From an uncultured bacterium (lineage in GTDB: Bacteria > Actinomycetota > Actinomycetes > S36-B12): a stretch of 34,266 nucleotides of DNA. The notes below the pieces were generated by a model. That model saw only the letters and a program-made list of their open reading frames with translations. It was not told the origin of the DNA and ran no database searches. The stretch spans positions 1 to 34,266 of the forward strand of contig CAINMH010000037.1 in the NCBI GenBank assembly GCA_903850745.1, given 5' to 3'. Shown here in pieces: positions 17,377 through 24,732 of this stretch (positions within the stretch are counted from its first letter, which is position 1; each line of letters starts with the position of its first letter). The translations under genes were made by a program, and so were the position numbers.

Positions 17377-18358
17377 CGAACAGTTGATCGCGGGACAAAC
17401 CCGCGGCATGGGCGAGCTGATCGAGATCGCGGGCAAGACCACCGAACTCGCACCCTTTGGCCGAGAGCTCGCAGCGCTAGGTCGCGAGAGGTCGGATATC
17501 GTCGCGCTGACTGCTGACATGGGTCGCTATAGCGACATTCTCGCCTTCCGTGACGAACACCCAGACAGATTCTTTAACGTCGGGATGGCCGAACAGAACC
17601 TGATCGCCGTTTCTGCCGGCCTCGCGAAAACCGGAAAGATTGCCTACTGCACGACGTATTCAGTCTTTGTGTCGCGACGCGCCTATGATTTTGTTGCAAT
17701 TGCCGGCGCGCATTCCATGGCGAATGTAAAGATCTTTGCCGGAATGCCTGGCCTCATGAACGGCTATGGAGCAACTCACCAGGCAACAGAAGACCTGAAT
17801 ATGATGCGCGGTATTGCTGATCTCACCATCATCGATCCTTGTGACGCCACCGAACTCAAGCAGGTCGTGCGCGCGGTTGCCGATATTCCAGGGACCGTCT
17901 ACGTGCGACTTCTTCGCGGAAACGTCTCGGTCGAACTTGACCCGGCCACGTATCAATTCACAGTTGGAAAGGCTGCAGTCCTCCGACCCGGTGGCAGCGT
18001 GGGGATCATCTCGACGGGCTACATGACTGCACGAGCTTTGGATGCAGCGGCTCACGTAGCGCCCCAAGGCGTCGATGTTGGGGTACTCCACGTGCCGACC
18101 ATTAAGCCCTTCGATACAGCGGGTGTGTTGGCATTTGCCGCACAGTACGACCGGGTCATTGTTGCCGAGAATCACAAGACGACCGGTGGCCTTGCCACCT
18201 TGGTAATTGAGTCGATGTTTGATGCCGGTGTCATTCGTCCCGTTGAGCGAATCGGCCTTGCTGATTCATTCTTCGAATGCGGATCGCAGGAATATCTTGA
18301 AGCTCGATACGGGGTGGACCTACCCCGCTTTGTGCGCGCGATTCTTCAAGAAGCCTAG
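17369..18358 (+). CDS. Split transketolase, C-terminal (pyrimidine-binding) subunit
   Basis: Partner of the preceding subunit, 329 residues, carrying the pyrimidine-binding and C-terminal transketolase domains. The catalytic glutamate is E75 in GMAEQNLIAVSAGLA. The YSVFVSRRAYDFV stretch and GATHQATEDLNMMR (134-147) are conserved. Where common transketolases have H-x-G-L-x-x-G-E-D-G-x-THQ, this one has GMPGLMNGYGATHQ. By eye the sugar-hydroxyl-contacting His and Asp (E. coli TktA H461 and D469) are lost, with Tyr133 at the Asp position. That points to a less hydroxylated or unphosphorylated ketol or aldehyde. The ATG at 17369 has GGAGG at 17358-17362 and overlaps the first subunit gene, so the pair is coupled. 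The gene is convergent with the GldA-like gene. Confidence 0.9.
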   Translation: MTSEQLIAGQTRGMGELIEIAGKTTELAPFGRELAALGRERSDIVALTADMGRYSDILAFRDEHPDRFFNVGMAEQNLIAVSAGLAKTGKIAYCTTYSVFVSRRAYDFVAIAGAHSMANVKIFAGMPGLMNGYGATHQATEDLNMMRGIADLTIIDPCDATELKQVVRAVADIPGTVYVRLLRGNVSVELDPATYQFTVGKAAVLRPGGSVGIISTGYMTARALDAAAHVAPQGVDVGVLHVPTIKPFDTAGVLAFAAQYDRVIVAENHKTTGGLATLVIESMFDAGVIRPVERIGLADSFFECGSQEYLEARYGVDLPRFVRAILQEA

Positions 18359-18390
18359 GCAATTCCGGCAGGGATTGACTGCTCAGAGTT

Positions 18391-19500
18391 TTAACTGACT
18401 GGCAGTTGCGTGGCTAGCCGATCCACGCGTTGAATGGCCTCAACTATGAGCGTCTCGGTCACTGGCTTCGAGAAGTTCGCGAGGTGCGGAGCGGTCAGAG
18501 TCAATGTCGCAATGACGTGATGCTGCGGCTCCAGCGGGGCCACAATGCCAAGATCTTCCGAACTCGCCGGTAATCCCGTTGCCCGGACAAACGACATGAG
18601 TTCGAGGACTTCGCTGTCTGAGCGCCCTTCCGCGGCCACCTGAACCACCGCGCCCCACGCCACGTGGTAGCCATGAAGCAGGGATTTGGCTCCCTCTGTG
18701 ACCATGAGTCCCCGAGTAAGTGAATGCGCTAGAGATAGACCACCATTCTCGAAAGACAAGCCGCTAAGAAGAACTACCGCCTCCACGACCCGCTCCACGG
18801 CGTCAGTGACGCGATGCTCTTCGCAATCACGTAGGGCCTGGACACTGTCCGCGCGCAATGTTTGGTAGCACTGCTGGCCTATAGCCGATGCAATTCCTAG
18901 CGGACGAGTGCCCAACGGGGTCATGCCCGTGCCATTCTGGCAGGCGTCTGCCTCAAATACCTTCGACAACGCATCGCCAATGCCTGACCGCAGAAATCTC
19001 GTAGGTGCCTCCACGATAAGGCTCGTGTCGACGATGACAGCGGCCGGATTCGCGACCATCTTGTCTACCGAAATAAGTCGATGTTCGTCGTCGTACATCG
19101 CGATCACGCTGCTCGTCGGGCTGTCATTTGAAGCGATCGTGGGAACCGTGACCATCGGAACGCCCAGGCGCAAGGACATTGCCTTGGCTGTGTCCAGCAC
19201 CTTTCCGCCACCAAGTCCCACGACGACTCCAGCACCTAGCCCGCGGCAGGACTCCGTAAGTTGCTCAACGTTCGCGTAAGTGATCTCCCCGGTAAACAGT
19301 GCTACGTGAGGCGCAAGTCCAACAGCGGTGAGCTGAGAGAGCACTCTGTCGCCGATAAGTTCGCATACCGGTTCATCCATCACGAGAATCGGTCGCGTGC
19401 CAAAAGGTTGGACGATCTGGCCGAGTTGGTCCAGCGCAGTGGGCCCTTGCAAGTAGCGCCCGGGGCTTGCAAAAAGCCGATTACCGCTTCCGTACATCAC
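18391..19500 (-). CDS. GldA-like iron/zinc-dependent alcohol (polyol) dehydrogenase
   Basis: Group III metal-dependent dehydrogenase of 369 residues, the size of E. coli GldA, which oxidises glycerol and other vicinal diols to alpha-hydroxyketones. It has NAD motif GLGGGKVLDTAK (95-106), TIASNDSPTS (121-130), and metal ligands D176 (GIGDALS), H259 (SLAHS) and H276 (LLHGYH), in the same order as GldA D173, H256 and H274. The start is a GTG at 19500 that overlaps the ABC stop codon by one base, or the ATG at 19497; no good ribosome site is visible, so translation may be coupled. As the last gene of the importer unit it probably acts early on the imported compound. Its likely ketol product would suit the convergently encoded transketolase. 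The substrate is inferred by family only. Confidence 0.88.
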   Translation of the reverse strand: MMYGSGNRLFASPGRYLQGPTALDQLGQIVQPFGTRPILVMDEPVCELIGDRVLSQLTAVGLAPHVALFTGEITYANVEQLTESCRGLGAGVVVGLGGGKVLDTAKAMSLRLGVPMVTVPTIASNDSPTSSVIAMYDDEHRLISVDKMVANPAAVIVDTSLIVEAPTRFLRSGIGDALSKVFEADACQNGTGMTPLGTRPLGIASAIGQQCYQTLRADSVQALRDCEEHRVTDAVERVVEAVVLLSGLSFENGGLSLAHSLTRGLMVTEGAKSLLHGYHVAWGAVVQVAAEGRSDSEVLELMSFVRATGLPASSEDLGIVAPLEPQHHVIATLTLTAPHLANFSKPVTETLIVEAIQRVDRLATQLPVS

Positions 19501-22049
19501 TATCGGGACGTAGCCCGACGTCGCTGGAACACGCCGCCACCACTGGAGTAGGCAAGCAGCGCGATGAGAGTCAAGCCGCCGATGAGGAGGTAGCTCACGG
19601 CATCAGACAGTTTGAGTGCGGGGACAATCGCCGTGGCAAGCGCGAGCATTAGAGCACCCACTAGGCAGCCGACAAATGACCCACGACCGCCGAGCAGGCT
19701 AGCGCCGCCGAGGACAGGGGCGGCAATGGCCAACAACGTGTAGCCGTTACCGACTGTCGCATCACCCGTACCTACCTGGCCCGCAACGACTATGCCAGCG
19801 ATTCCAGCAACGATCGCGGCCACGACGTACGACATCACTCGCATTCTGGCGACGTTCAGGCCGAGTCTGGTCGCAAAATTTGGCTCTAGACCGGCCGCAC
19901 GAATGAGCAGTCCATAACGGCTACGCCACAACACGAGGTCAGCGACTATAAGCAAAGGAATGATCACGAGGAACGGCGCCGGGATGAACCCAATCTTCTT
20001 CGTCATAAAGGTCATGAGTTCGGAGTTGATCGCACCTCCCGCAGTAGGTCGCAGTAGGAGCCCGAGACCCGAGACGATGCCAAAGGTCGCGATGGTGGCA
20101 ATAACTGGAGAGAGTTTTATGTATTGCGTGAGGACAGCATTCACCCCACCCACTATTAGACCGAGAACAATGACGATGCCTAGTGAAAAAAGTAGAAGTA
20201 GTATCGCGTTACCTTGAGTTATGAGGTACGACATCACCACGACGGTTAGACCTACTACAGCTCCGACGGAGACGTCGATGCCACCCAGCATCAAAACGGA
20301 GAACTGTGCGACCGCAAGCACGGCAATAGGAAGGGTCAGCAACAAGACGTTATAGAAACTCTGGGCACTACCGAATCTCGGCTGGATGAGAATCGCCGCT
20401 ATCCAGATGGCTGCGACGATGAGGGAGAGTCCGGCGAGCCGCACGAAGTCTTGGGCTCCACCGGAAAGACGCTTACGACGCGCGCCGTCCACCGCCACCT
20501 TGGAATCATCTTTGGCACCTGTGGAATCCGCGTGAGTTGCTACAGAGAAGCTCCCGACGATGGTTTCTTCCGTCGCTCCGATCCCCGGCAACTCTGCAAC
20601 AACACGCCCCCGTGACATCACGACAATTCGGTCTGCCATCCCGGCTAACTCCGAGGCGTCGGAAGATCCAATAACGACACCGATCCCACCATCCGCAGCG
20701 GAGCGCAACATGCGGTAGATGTCCATCCGGGATCGCACGTCGACACCCTGAGTGGGCTCTTCGATCAGCATCACCTGTGGGTCCGTGGCGAGCGCCCTAC
20801 TTAGAGCCACCTTCTGCTGGTTGCCACCGGAAAGCGACGTGATCGGGTGAACGGGACTTCCCACTTTGATACCGAATTCATCGATCTCGGATTCGATCGA
20901 GTCTTTCTCCTTGCGTGGATTAATCACGCCTGCCGTTGCGAAAGTCTTCAGGATTCCCACGGTGAGGTTTTCCTTGATACTGAGAGACTGGAAGAGGGAT
21001 TCCTTACGGCGATCACCACTGAGGAACAGAACTCCATTGCGTACCGAGTCGCCATAAGACTTCAGGGACTTCCCACGTGTTTCGAGGCTCCCCTGAACGC
21101 CATTAACGGCAGCAAGGCCTCTCAGCAGTTGGCGCTGGCCATTGCCATCCGCCCCGGCGATTCCGACAATTTCACCAGAGCGAACCGTCAATGACACAGG
21201 TCCGAAGCCAGCGCCCTGCAACTCCTGCGCCACGAGTAGCGGCTCAGCATCCACATTCACAGCAGAACGTTCTGGATACTCCACGTCTACTGCCGCGCCC
21301 GCCATGATTTCCACGAGCCCGACATAGTCCGTCTCAGAAGCTAGCATCGTTCCGCGCATGACGCCGTCGCGAAGGACTGAGATGCGGTGTGCAACACGGA
21401 ATACCTCGGAGAGACGGTGCGTAACAAAGAGCACTGAGGCGCCGGATTTGCCGACCTGGGTGACTAGATCTAGGACCCGATCAACACCTGCCGCATCGAG
21501 CGCCGAGGTTGCTTCGTCGAGAATAAGTAGTTTGGGCTGCGCAGCTATTGCGCGCACGATCTCAATAAGCTGGCGATCTCCAGGCGCAATTGACGCAGTC
21601 CTAGCATCAGCCGGGATAGAGCCCAGCCCGTACTGAGCAAGGGTCTCGGCCGTCCACTTGGACATGTCGCGATAGTGCGGACGATGCTGCGCGGGAGTGC
21701 CGATAAAGAAGTTCTGAGCGACGGACAAGCCCGGAATAAGGGAACCGTCCTGGAATACCGTGAGCACTCCGGCGCGCTGAGAATCGCGTGGCGACTTTGT
21801 ATCGAGGGCCTGCCCGGAAACTTCTATGTCACCAGCATCCGGCTTCACGGTGCCGCTCACGACTCCGACAAAGGTGGACTTGCCGGAACCATTCTCGCCA
21901 ACCAGCGCATGAATTTCGCCTGGGGCCAGTGTCAAACTCGCGTTCTGAAGTGCGCGCACGACGCCATACGTCTTGGAGAGGCCACTCGTGCTCAACAGCA
22001 CCTGGCCCGCCATAGCGGTGTCGCGATCAACGCTCACGTGGGTTCCCAT
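19500..22049 (-). CDS. Fused ribose-type ABC importer subunit: two ATPase domains plus permease
   Basis: A single chain of about 849 residues joins the RbsA-like tandem ATPases to an RbsC-like permease; these are normally separate proteins of about 500 and 320 residues. First ATPase: Walker A GENGSGKST (51-59), degenerate signature APGDRQ (about 155-160), Walker B LLILDEAT (174-181). Second ATPase: degenerate Walker A GADGNGQRQ (299-307), normal signature LSGGNQQK (406-413), Walker B VMLIEEPT (426-433). This asymmetry is usual for RbsA/XylG. A hydrophilic linker (about 500-535) leads to the permease with GGIDVSVGA and several helices. The frame is open to 22295, but that extension overlaps the binding-protein gene and looks non-native. 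I chose ATG 22049; GTG 22040 and ATG 22013 are alternatives. Confidence 0.88.
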   Translation of the reverse strand: MGTHVSVDRDTAMAGQVLLSTSGLSKTYGVVRALQNASLTLAPGEIHALVGENGSGKSTFVGVVSGTVKPDAGDIEVSGQALDTKSPRDSQRAGVLTVFQDGSLIPGLSVAQNFFIGTPAQHRPHYRDMSKWTAETLAQYGLGSIPADARTASIAPGDRQLIEIVRAIAAQPKLLILDEATSALDAAGVDRVLDLVTQVGKSGASVLFVTHRLSEVFRVAHRISVLRDGVMRGTMLASETDYVGLVEIMAGAAVDVEYPERSAVNVDAEPLLVAQELQGAGFGPVSLTVRSGEIVGIAGADGNGQRQLLRGLAAVNGVQGSLETRGKSLKSYGDSVRNGVLFLSGDRRKESLFQSLSIKENLTVGILKTFATAGVINPRKEKDSIESEIDEFGIKVGSPVHPITSLSGGNQQKVALSRALATDPQVMLIEEPTQGVDVRSRMDIYRMLRSAADGGIGVVIGSSDASELAGMADRIVVMSRGRVVAELPGIGATEETIVGSFSVATHADSTGAKDDSKVAVDGARRKRLSGGAQDFVRLAGLSLIVAAIWIAAILIQPRFGSAQSFYNVLLLTLPIAVLAVAQFSVLMLGGIDVSVGAVVGLTVVVMSYLITQGNAILLLLFSLGIVIVLGLIVGGVNAVLTQYIKLSPVIATIATFGIVSGLGLLLRPTAGGAINSELMTFMTKKIGFIPAPFLVIIPLLIVADLVLWRSRYGLLIRAAGLEPNFATRLGLNVARMRVMSYVVAAIVAGIAGIVVAGQVGTGDATVGNGYTLLAIAAPVLGGASLLGGRGSFVGCLVGALMLALATAIVPALKLSDAVSYLLIGGLTLIALLAYSSGGGVFQRRRATSR

Positions 22050-22066
22050 CCTTGACACTTGAGGGT

Positions 22067-22100
22067 GTCTGGTGGCCGGCCTCACGACCGGCCACCAGAC
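22067..22100 (-). terminator. Strong intercistronic hairpin after the binding-protein gene
   Basis: GTCTGGTGGCCGG (22067-22079) and CCGGCCACCAGAC (22088-22100) form a perfect 13-bp GC-rich stem with an 8-nt loop, starting 13 nt after the binding-protein stop codon and ending 17 nt before the ABC fusion start. No U-tract follows, so I read it as a partial terminator or mRNA stabiliser that raises binding-protein expression over the transporter, as known for other importer operons. A weaker competing stem, GACAC/GTGTC (22054-22058 / 22065-22069), shares its edge. Confidence 0.7.
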
Positions 22101-22113
22101 GTACTTCTCGGTA

Positions 22114-23448
22114 CTACTTAGCGGCCAGCATCTGGTTGACCAACTCGTCCGGGATCGTTGTAAGACCCGGGTAGTCAGCCGGCTTGTCGGCCTTGTAATC
22201 AGCCGCAGTCGCCTCAATGAATGGCTGCGGGTAGATCGACAGTGCAGGAATCTCGGTGCCACCAATGATGGAATCCATGATGTTGGACACGGCAACGCGA
22301 GCTGACCAGGTCAGTGAGTTGGTGTCGATCAACTTGAATGCCTTGTCGGTGCCCTGACGTGCTGACCACTCCTTGAACAGGTCATTGTTCGAGGTCCAGG
22401 TGATGAAGTCAGGAATCTTCTTCCCAGCCTGGTCGTAGGCCTTCACGATCTGCGTCATCGGATCTGCGTAGTCGTACATGATGATGTTGACATCGTTGCC
22501 ACTCGCAAGAAGAGCGGTGGATGCCTCGAATGCACCCTGAAGGGTCCAGTTCGTGTCAGCCTTGAAGACAACCTTGATGTCTGGAGCCTTTTCGGCGAGG
22601 GTCTCCTCTGCGCACTTGTTCCATGCAGCGCCCTGAGGGTTGCCTGGTGTGCCGTTGAAGAAGGCGATATTGCCGGAAGTTCCCAGAATCTCAATGGCCT
22701 TATCCGCCATTGCCTTGCCGTTGTTGCACACATCGCTCGTGACCTGAGTCGCGATTGCATCCGTGGGCGTTTCGGGCGAAGGACCGACGAAGATGCCAAC
22801 CTTGGCACCTGCATCTTGAGCTGACTTGAATGCCGGAGCAAGCGCCGGTCCGAAGTCGTTGTAACCAATGATGACGGTGGCGCCATCAGCAGAGAGCTGA
22901 CGAACACCGGCCTGCATCTGGGCGAGGTCGTACTCCGGCATGACCGAAATGATGCGGCCAACCTCGGGGTACGTCAGCGCCTGGATGATGGCTTCCATGC
23001 GAGCGAACTTGCGCCAGGTGTTGAGCTCCGGCGAGATGTAGCCAACGACCTGATCGCCACCACCTGGGATGGTGCAATCGGCGGTGGACCAGCACTCATA
23101 GGCGAGTGCTGTCTGCTCAGGCGTCAACGGCACTGCTGCACGAGTCAAAGCAGCCTGGATTTCAGGCGGAAGACTTGCTGCATCAACAGTGTCGGTGTTG
23201 AGGGCGATATTGACCTCTGCCTGAAGATCCCCACTCGGTGCTGCCGACGTGGTGGGTGCCGGTGCTGCCGACGTTGTAGGCGCCGGTGCTGCCGACGTTG
23301 TAGGCGCCGACGACGAGGACGGGGTGCTTGAACCGCCGCCACAGGCGGCGAGCAAGACCGCAGCTGAAATGCCCGCAGTCGCCACGACAAGATTCTTGAC
23401 CGTGAGACCACGAGGCGTTCTGCGCCGCGCAGTGGTGGAACTCTCCAT
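22114..23448 (-). CDS. Sugar-type ABC transporter substrate-binding lipoprotein
   Basis: Periplasmic-binding-protein family, ribose/galactose (CUT2) type, 444 residues. The N-terminus MESSTTARRRTPRGLTVKNL, then a hydrophobic segment and lipobox LLAAC with C36, mark a lipoprotein anchored outside the membrane. A low-complexity linker of APTTSA repeats follows, encoded by three 24-bp tandem copies. The ligand-binding domain begins near residue 120 and contains stretches typical of the family (VIIGYNDFGPALAPAFKSAQDAGAKVGIFVG; SGNDVNIIMYDYADPM). The frame is open to 23595, but AGGGAAGGA next to 23454 gives the best spacing (about 6 nt) to ATG 23448, so I start there. It lies 13 nt after the permease gene. 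The ligand is not identifiable by eye; the family binds sugars and polyols, but members also take other small molecules. Confidence 0.9.
   Translation of the reverse strand: MESSTTARRRTPRGLTVKNLVVATAGISAAVLLAACGGGSSTPSSSSAPTTSAAPAPTTSAAPAPTTSAAPSGDLQAEVNIALNTDTVDAASLPPEIQAALTRAAVPLTPEQTALAYECWSTADCTIPGGGDQVVGYISPELNTWRKFARMEAIIQALTYPEVGRIISVMPEYDLAQMQAGVRQLSADGATVIIGYNDFGPALAPAFKSAQDAGAKVGIFVGPSPETPTDAIATQVTSDVCNNGKAMADKAIEILGTSGNIAFFNGTPGNPQGAAWNKCAEETLAEKAPDIKVVFKADTNWTLQGAFEASTALLASGNDVNIIMYDYADPMTQIVKAYDQAGKKIPDFITWTSNNDLFKEWSARQGTDKAFKLIDTNSLTWSARVAVSNIMDSIIGGTEIPALSIYPQPFIEATAADYKADKPADYPGLTTIPDELVNQMLAAK
23237..23308 (-). repeat. Three 24-bp tandem repeats encoding the lipoprotein linker
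   Basis: The units 23237-23260, 23261-23284 and 23285-23308 repeat the plus-strand sequence GGTGCTGCCGACGT(T/G)GT(A/G)GG(C/T)GCC. The last two copies are identical and the first differs at three bases. They encode an 8-residue Ala/Pro/Thr/Ser unit between the lipid anchor and the binding domain. Copy number may vary between strains. Confidence 0.9.
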
Positions 23449-23461
23449 TCGCATTCCTTCC

Positions 23462-24481
23462 CTAGTGGACAGACCCTTGAAGTAGGGCCTCATTCCCTCC
23501 TGCATTGCGGCGACTACGTAGTGACCGCAAGACCTTTTTGTCTCGCAAGAGGAAAACCATGGTGAGTCCGAGGGCCAGAACCAAGCCCTGGACAAGATCG
23601 GGCGCGCCGCCCGTCAAACCGGCGACCTGAAGATTCAAGGTCAGCAGAGATACAAAGAGCGCACCGCACACTGTGGCAACAAAACTAACTCGCCCACCGG
23701 TAAGAACAGCTCCGCCGAGCACGACAGCCACAATGGGCGCCAACAGATAGGGCGCCCCAATTGTGAGGTCAGGCGTACGCAAGAGTCCAGAGAGCAAGAT
23801 GCCGCCGACGCCGTACAGCACTGCAGCGAGCACATAGGCGAGGATGCGATAGAACCGGGCCTTCAAGCCCACGAGGGTGCCCGCAGCGACGGAAGCGCTG
23901 CTTGCCACAAGACGACGACCAGAGACCGTCATCCACGTGACAAACGTTGCAAACCCGGCAAGCACAAAACTCGCGATCAAAATGAAACTGATTCCGGCAA
24001 CGTTATTGCCGCTGAATTCGACCAACAGCGGGGGCACACTGCTTACATTGAGAATCTGCCCGCGATAGAGACGCGCAAAACCAATCGCCAACATTCCCAC
24101 CGCGAGCGTGACAACAAGTGAGTTGAGTCCAAAGATCTCCACCAAGATTCCGTTGGTGAGACCCATGAGGATTACGGCGATCAAAGACACGATGATGGCC
24201 TGGGCCAGCATGCTGTCCTGTCCGTCCGGGAATTTCAACATGATGATGCCGACGACGGTGATGGCGGATGGGACACTCAGGTCGATCCCGCCGGTACCAA
24301 TCACGAGTGCTTGACCTGCGGCCGCGAGAACCATGATGCCCACAAGCGGCGTGAAGGCAGAGAGAATGCCCTGCCCGAAGATGCTGCCAGAAGTTTGCAG
24401 TCCAGCCAGAGCAAGGAGCAGCACAACCCCGATCGCAATGACCGTAAGTGGTGTCACAAACCCTCGTGCTGGTCGACGCAC
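23462..24481 (-). CDS. Ribose-type ABC transporter permease
   Basis: RbsC-like integral membrane protein of 339 residues with about eight to ten hydrophobic segments and the family motif GTGGIDLSVPS (about 62-72), corresponding to GGIDLSVG in RbsC. It is a second, separate permease in addition to the permease domain of the ABC fusion protein, so the importer probably has two different membrane subunits rather than the RbsC homodimer. It is the first gene of the minus-strand unit permease - binding protein - ABC fusion - GldA-like dehydrogenase. The start is GTG at 24481, with AAAGGTG a few nt upstream. The basic, Gln/Asn-containing tail after the last helix is cytoplasmic. Confidence 0.9.
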   Translation of the reverse strand: MRRPARGFVTPLTVIAIGVVLLLALAGLQTSGSIFGQGILSAFTPLVGIMVLAAAGQALVIGTGGIDLSVPSAITVVGIIMLKFPDGQDSMLAQAIIVSLIAVILMGLTNGILVEIFGLNSLVVTLAVGMLAIGFARLYRGQILNVSSVPPLLVEFSGNNVAGISFILIASFVLAGFATFVTWMTVSGRRLVASSASVAAGTLVGLKARFYRILAYVLAAVLYGVGGILLSGLLRTPDLTIGAPYLLAPIVAVVLGGAVLTGGRVSFVATVCGALFVSLLTLNLQVAGLTGGAPDLVQGLVLALGLTMVFLLRDKKVLRSLRSRRNAGGNEALLQGSVH

Positions 24482-24529
24482 AGTTACACCTTTCTAAACC
24501 GCGGCGGTTGCCAATGTCGAAAAGTTGTC

Positions 24530-24565
24530 ACAGGGGCACCTGTAGAAGATGTCTCATTGTGAGAC
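24530..24565. promoter_or_regulatory. Two inverted repeats upstream of the importer operon
   Basis: GTCTCA-TTG-TGAGAC (24551-24565) is a perfect 15-bp palindrome with a 3-nt centre. Next to it, ACAGG-GGCA-CCTGT (24530-24543) is a 5-bp inverted repeat. Both lie 48-84 nt before the permease start, where an operator would be expected. They do not resemble the 17-bp TGGGACA site in the same gap. A local transcription factor not encoded here could bind them. Confidence 0.4.
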
Positions 24566-24662
24566 GTGGATCACTTGACTTTGATCCTCCTCCTAGGGTG
24601 GCCGAAACCACCCGCTCCGATGCTCAATCGTTATGGGCTGCGCGGAGTCCCCGGTCTGTTTG

Positions 24663-24679
24663 CGTATCTATATGGGACA
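24663..24679 (+). promoter_or_regulatory. Operator-like 17-bp imperfect palindrome, copy 3
   Basis: CGTATCTATATGGGACA, 14 of 17 bases identical to the copy at 8769. It lies 53 nt before the LLM oxidoreductase start and 181 nt from the permease start, inside the 251-bp divergent gap 24482-24732. Apart from these sites the gap shows nothing gene-like. Confidence 0.5.
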
Positions 24680-24732
24680 TCCATGATCCGCAGGCATGGT
24701 GTGGCATTCGTGGTAACCCTAGGGAGGTCTTC

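Noticed and set aside
22050-22295. 82-residue N-terminal extension of the ABC fusion protein
   Set aside because: It overlaps the binding-protein gene in another frame, is Arg/Ser/Trp-rich and non-globular, and crosses the intercistronic hairpin.
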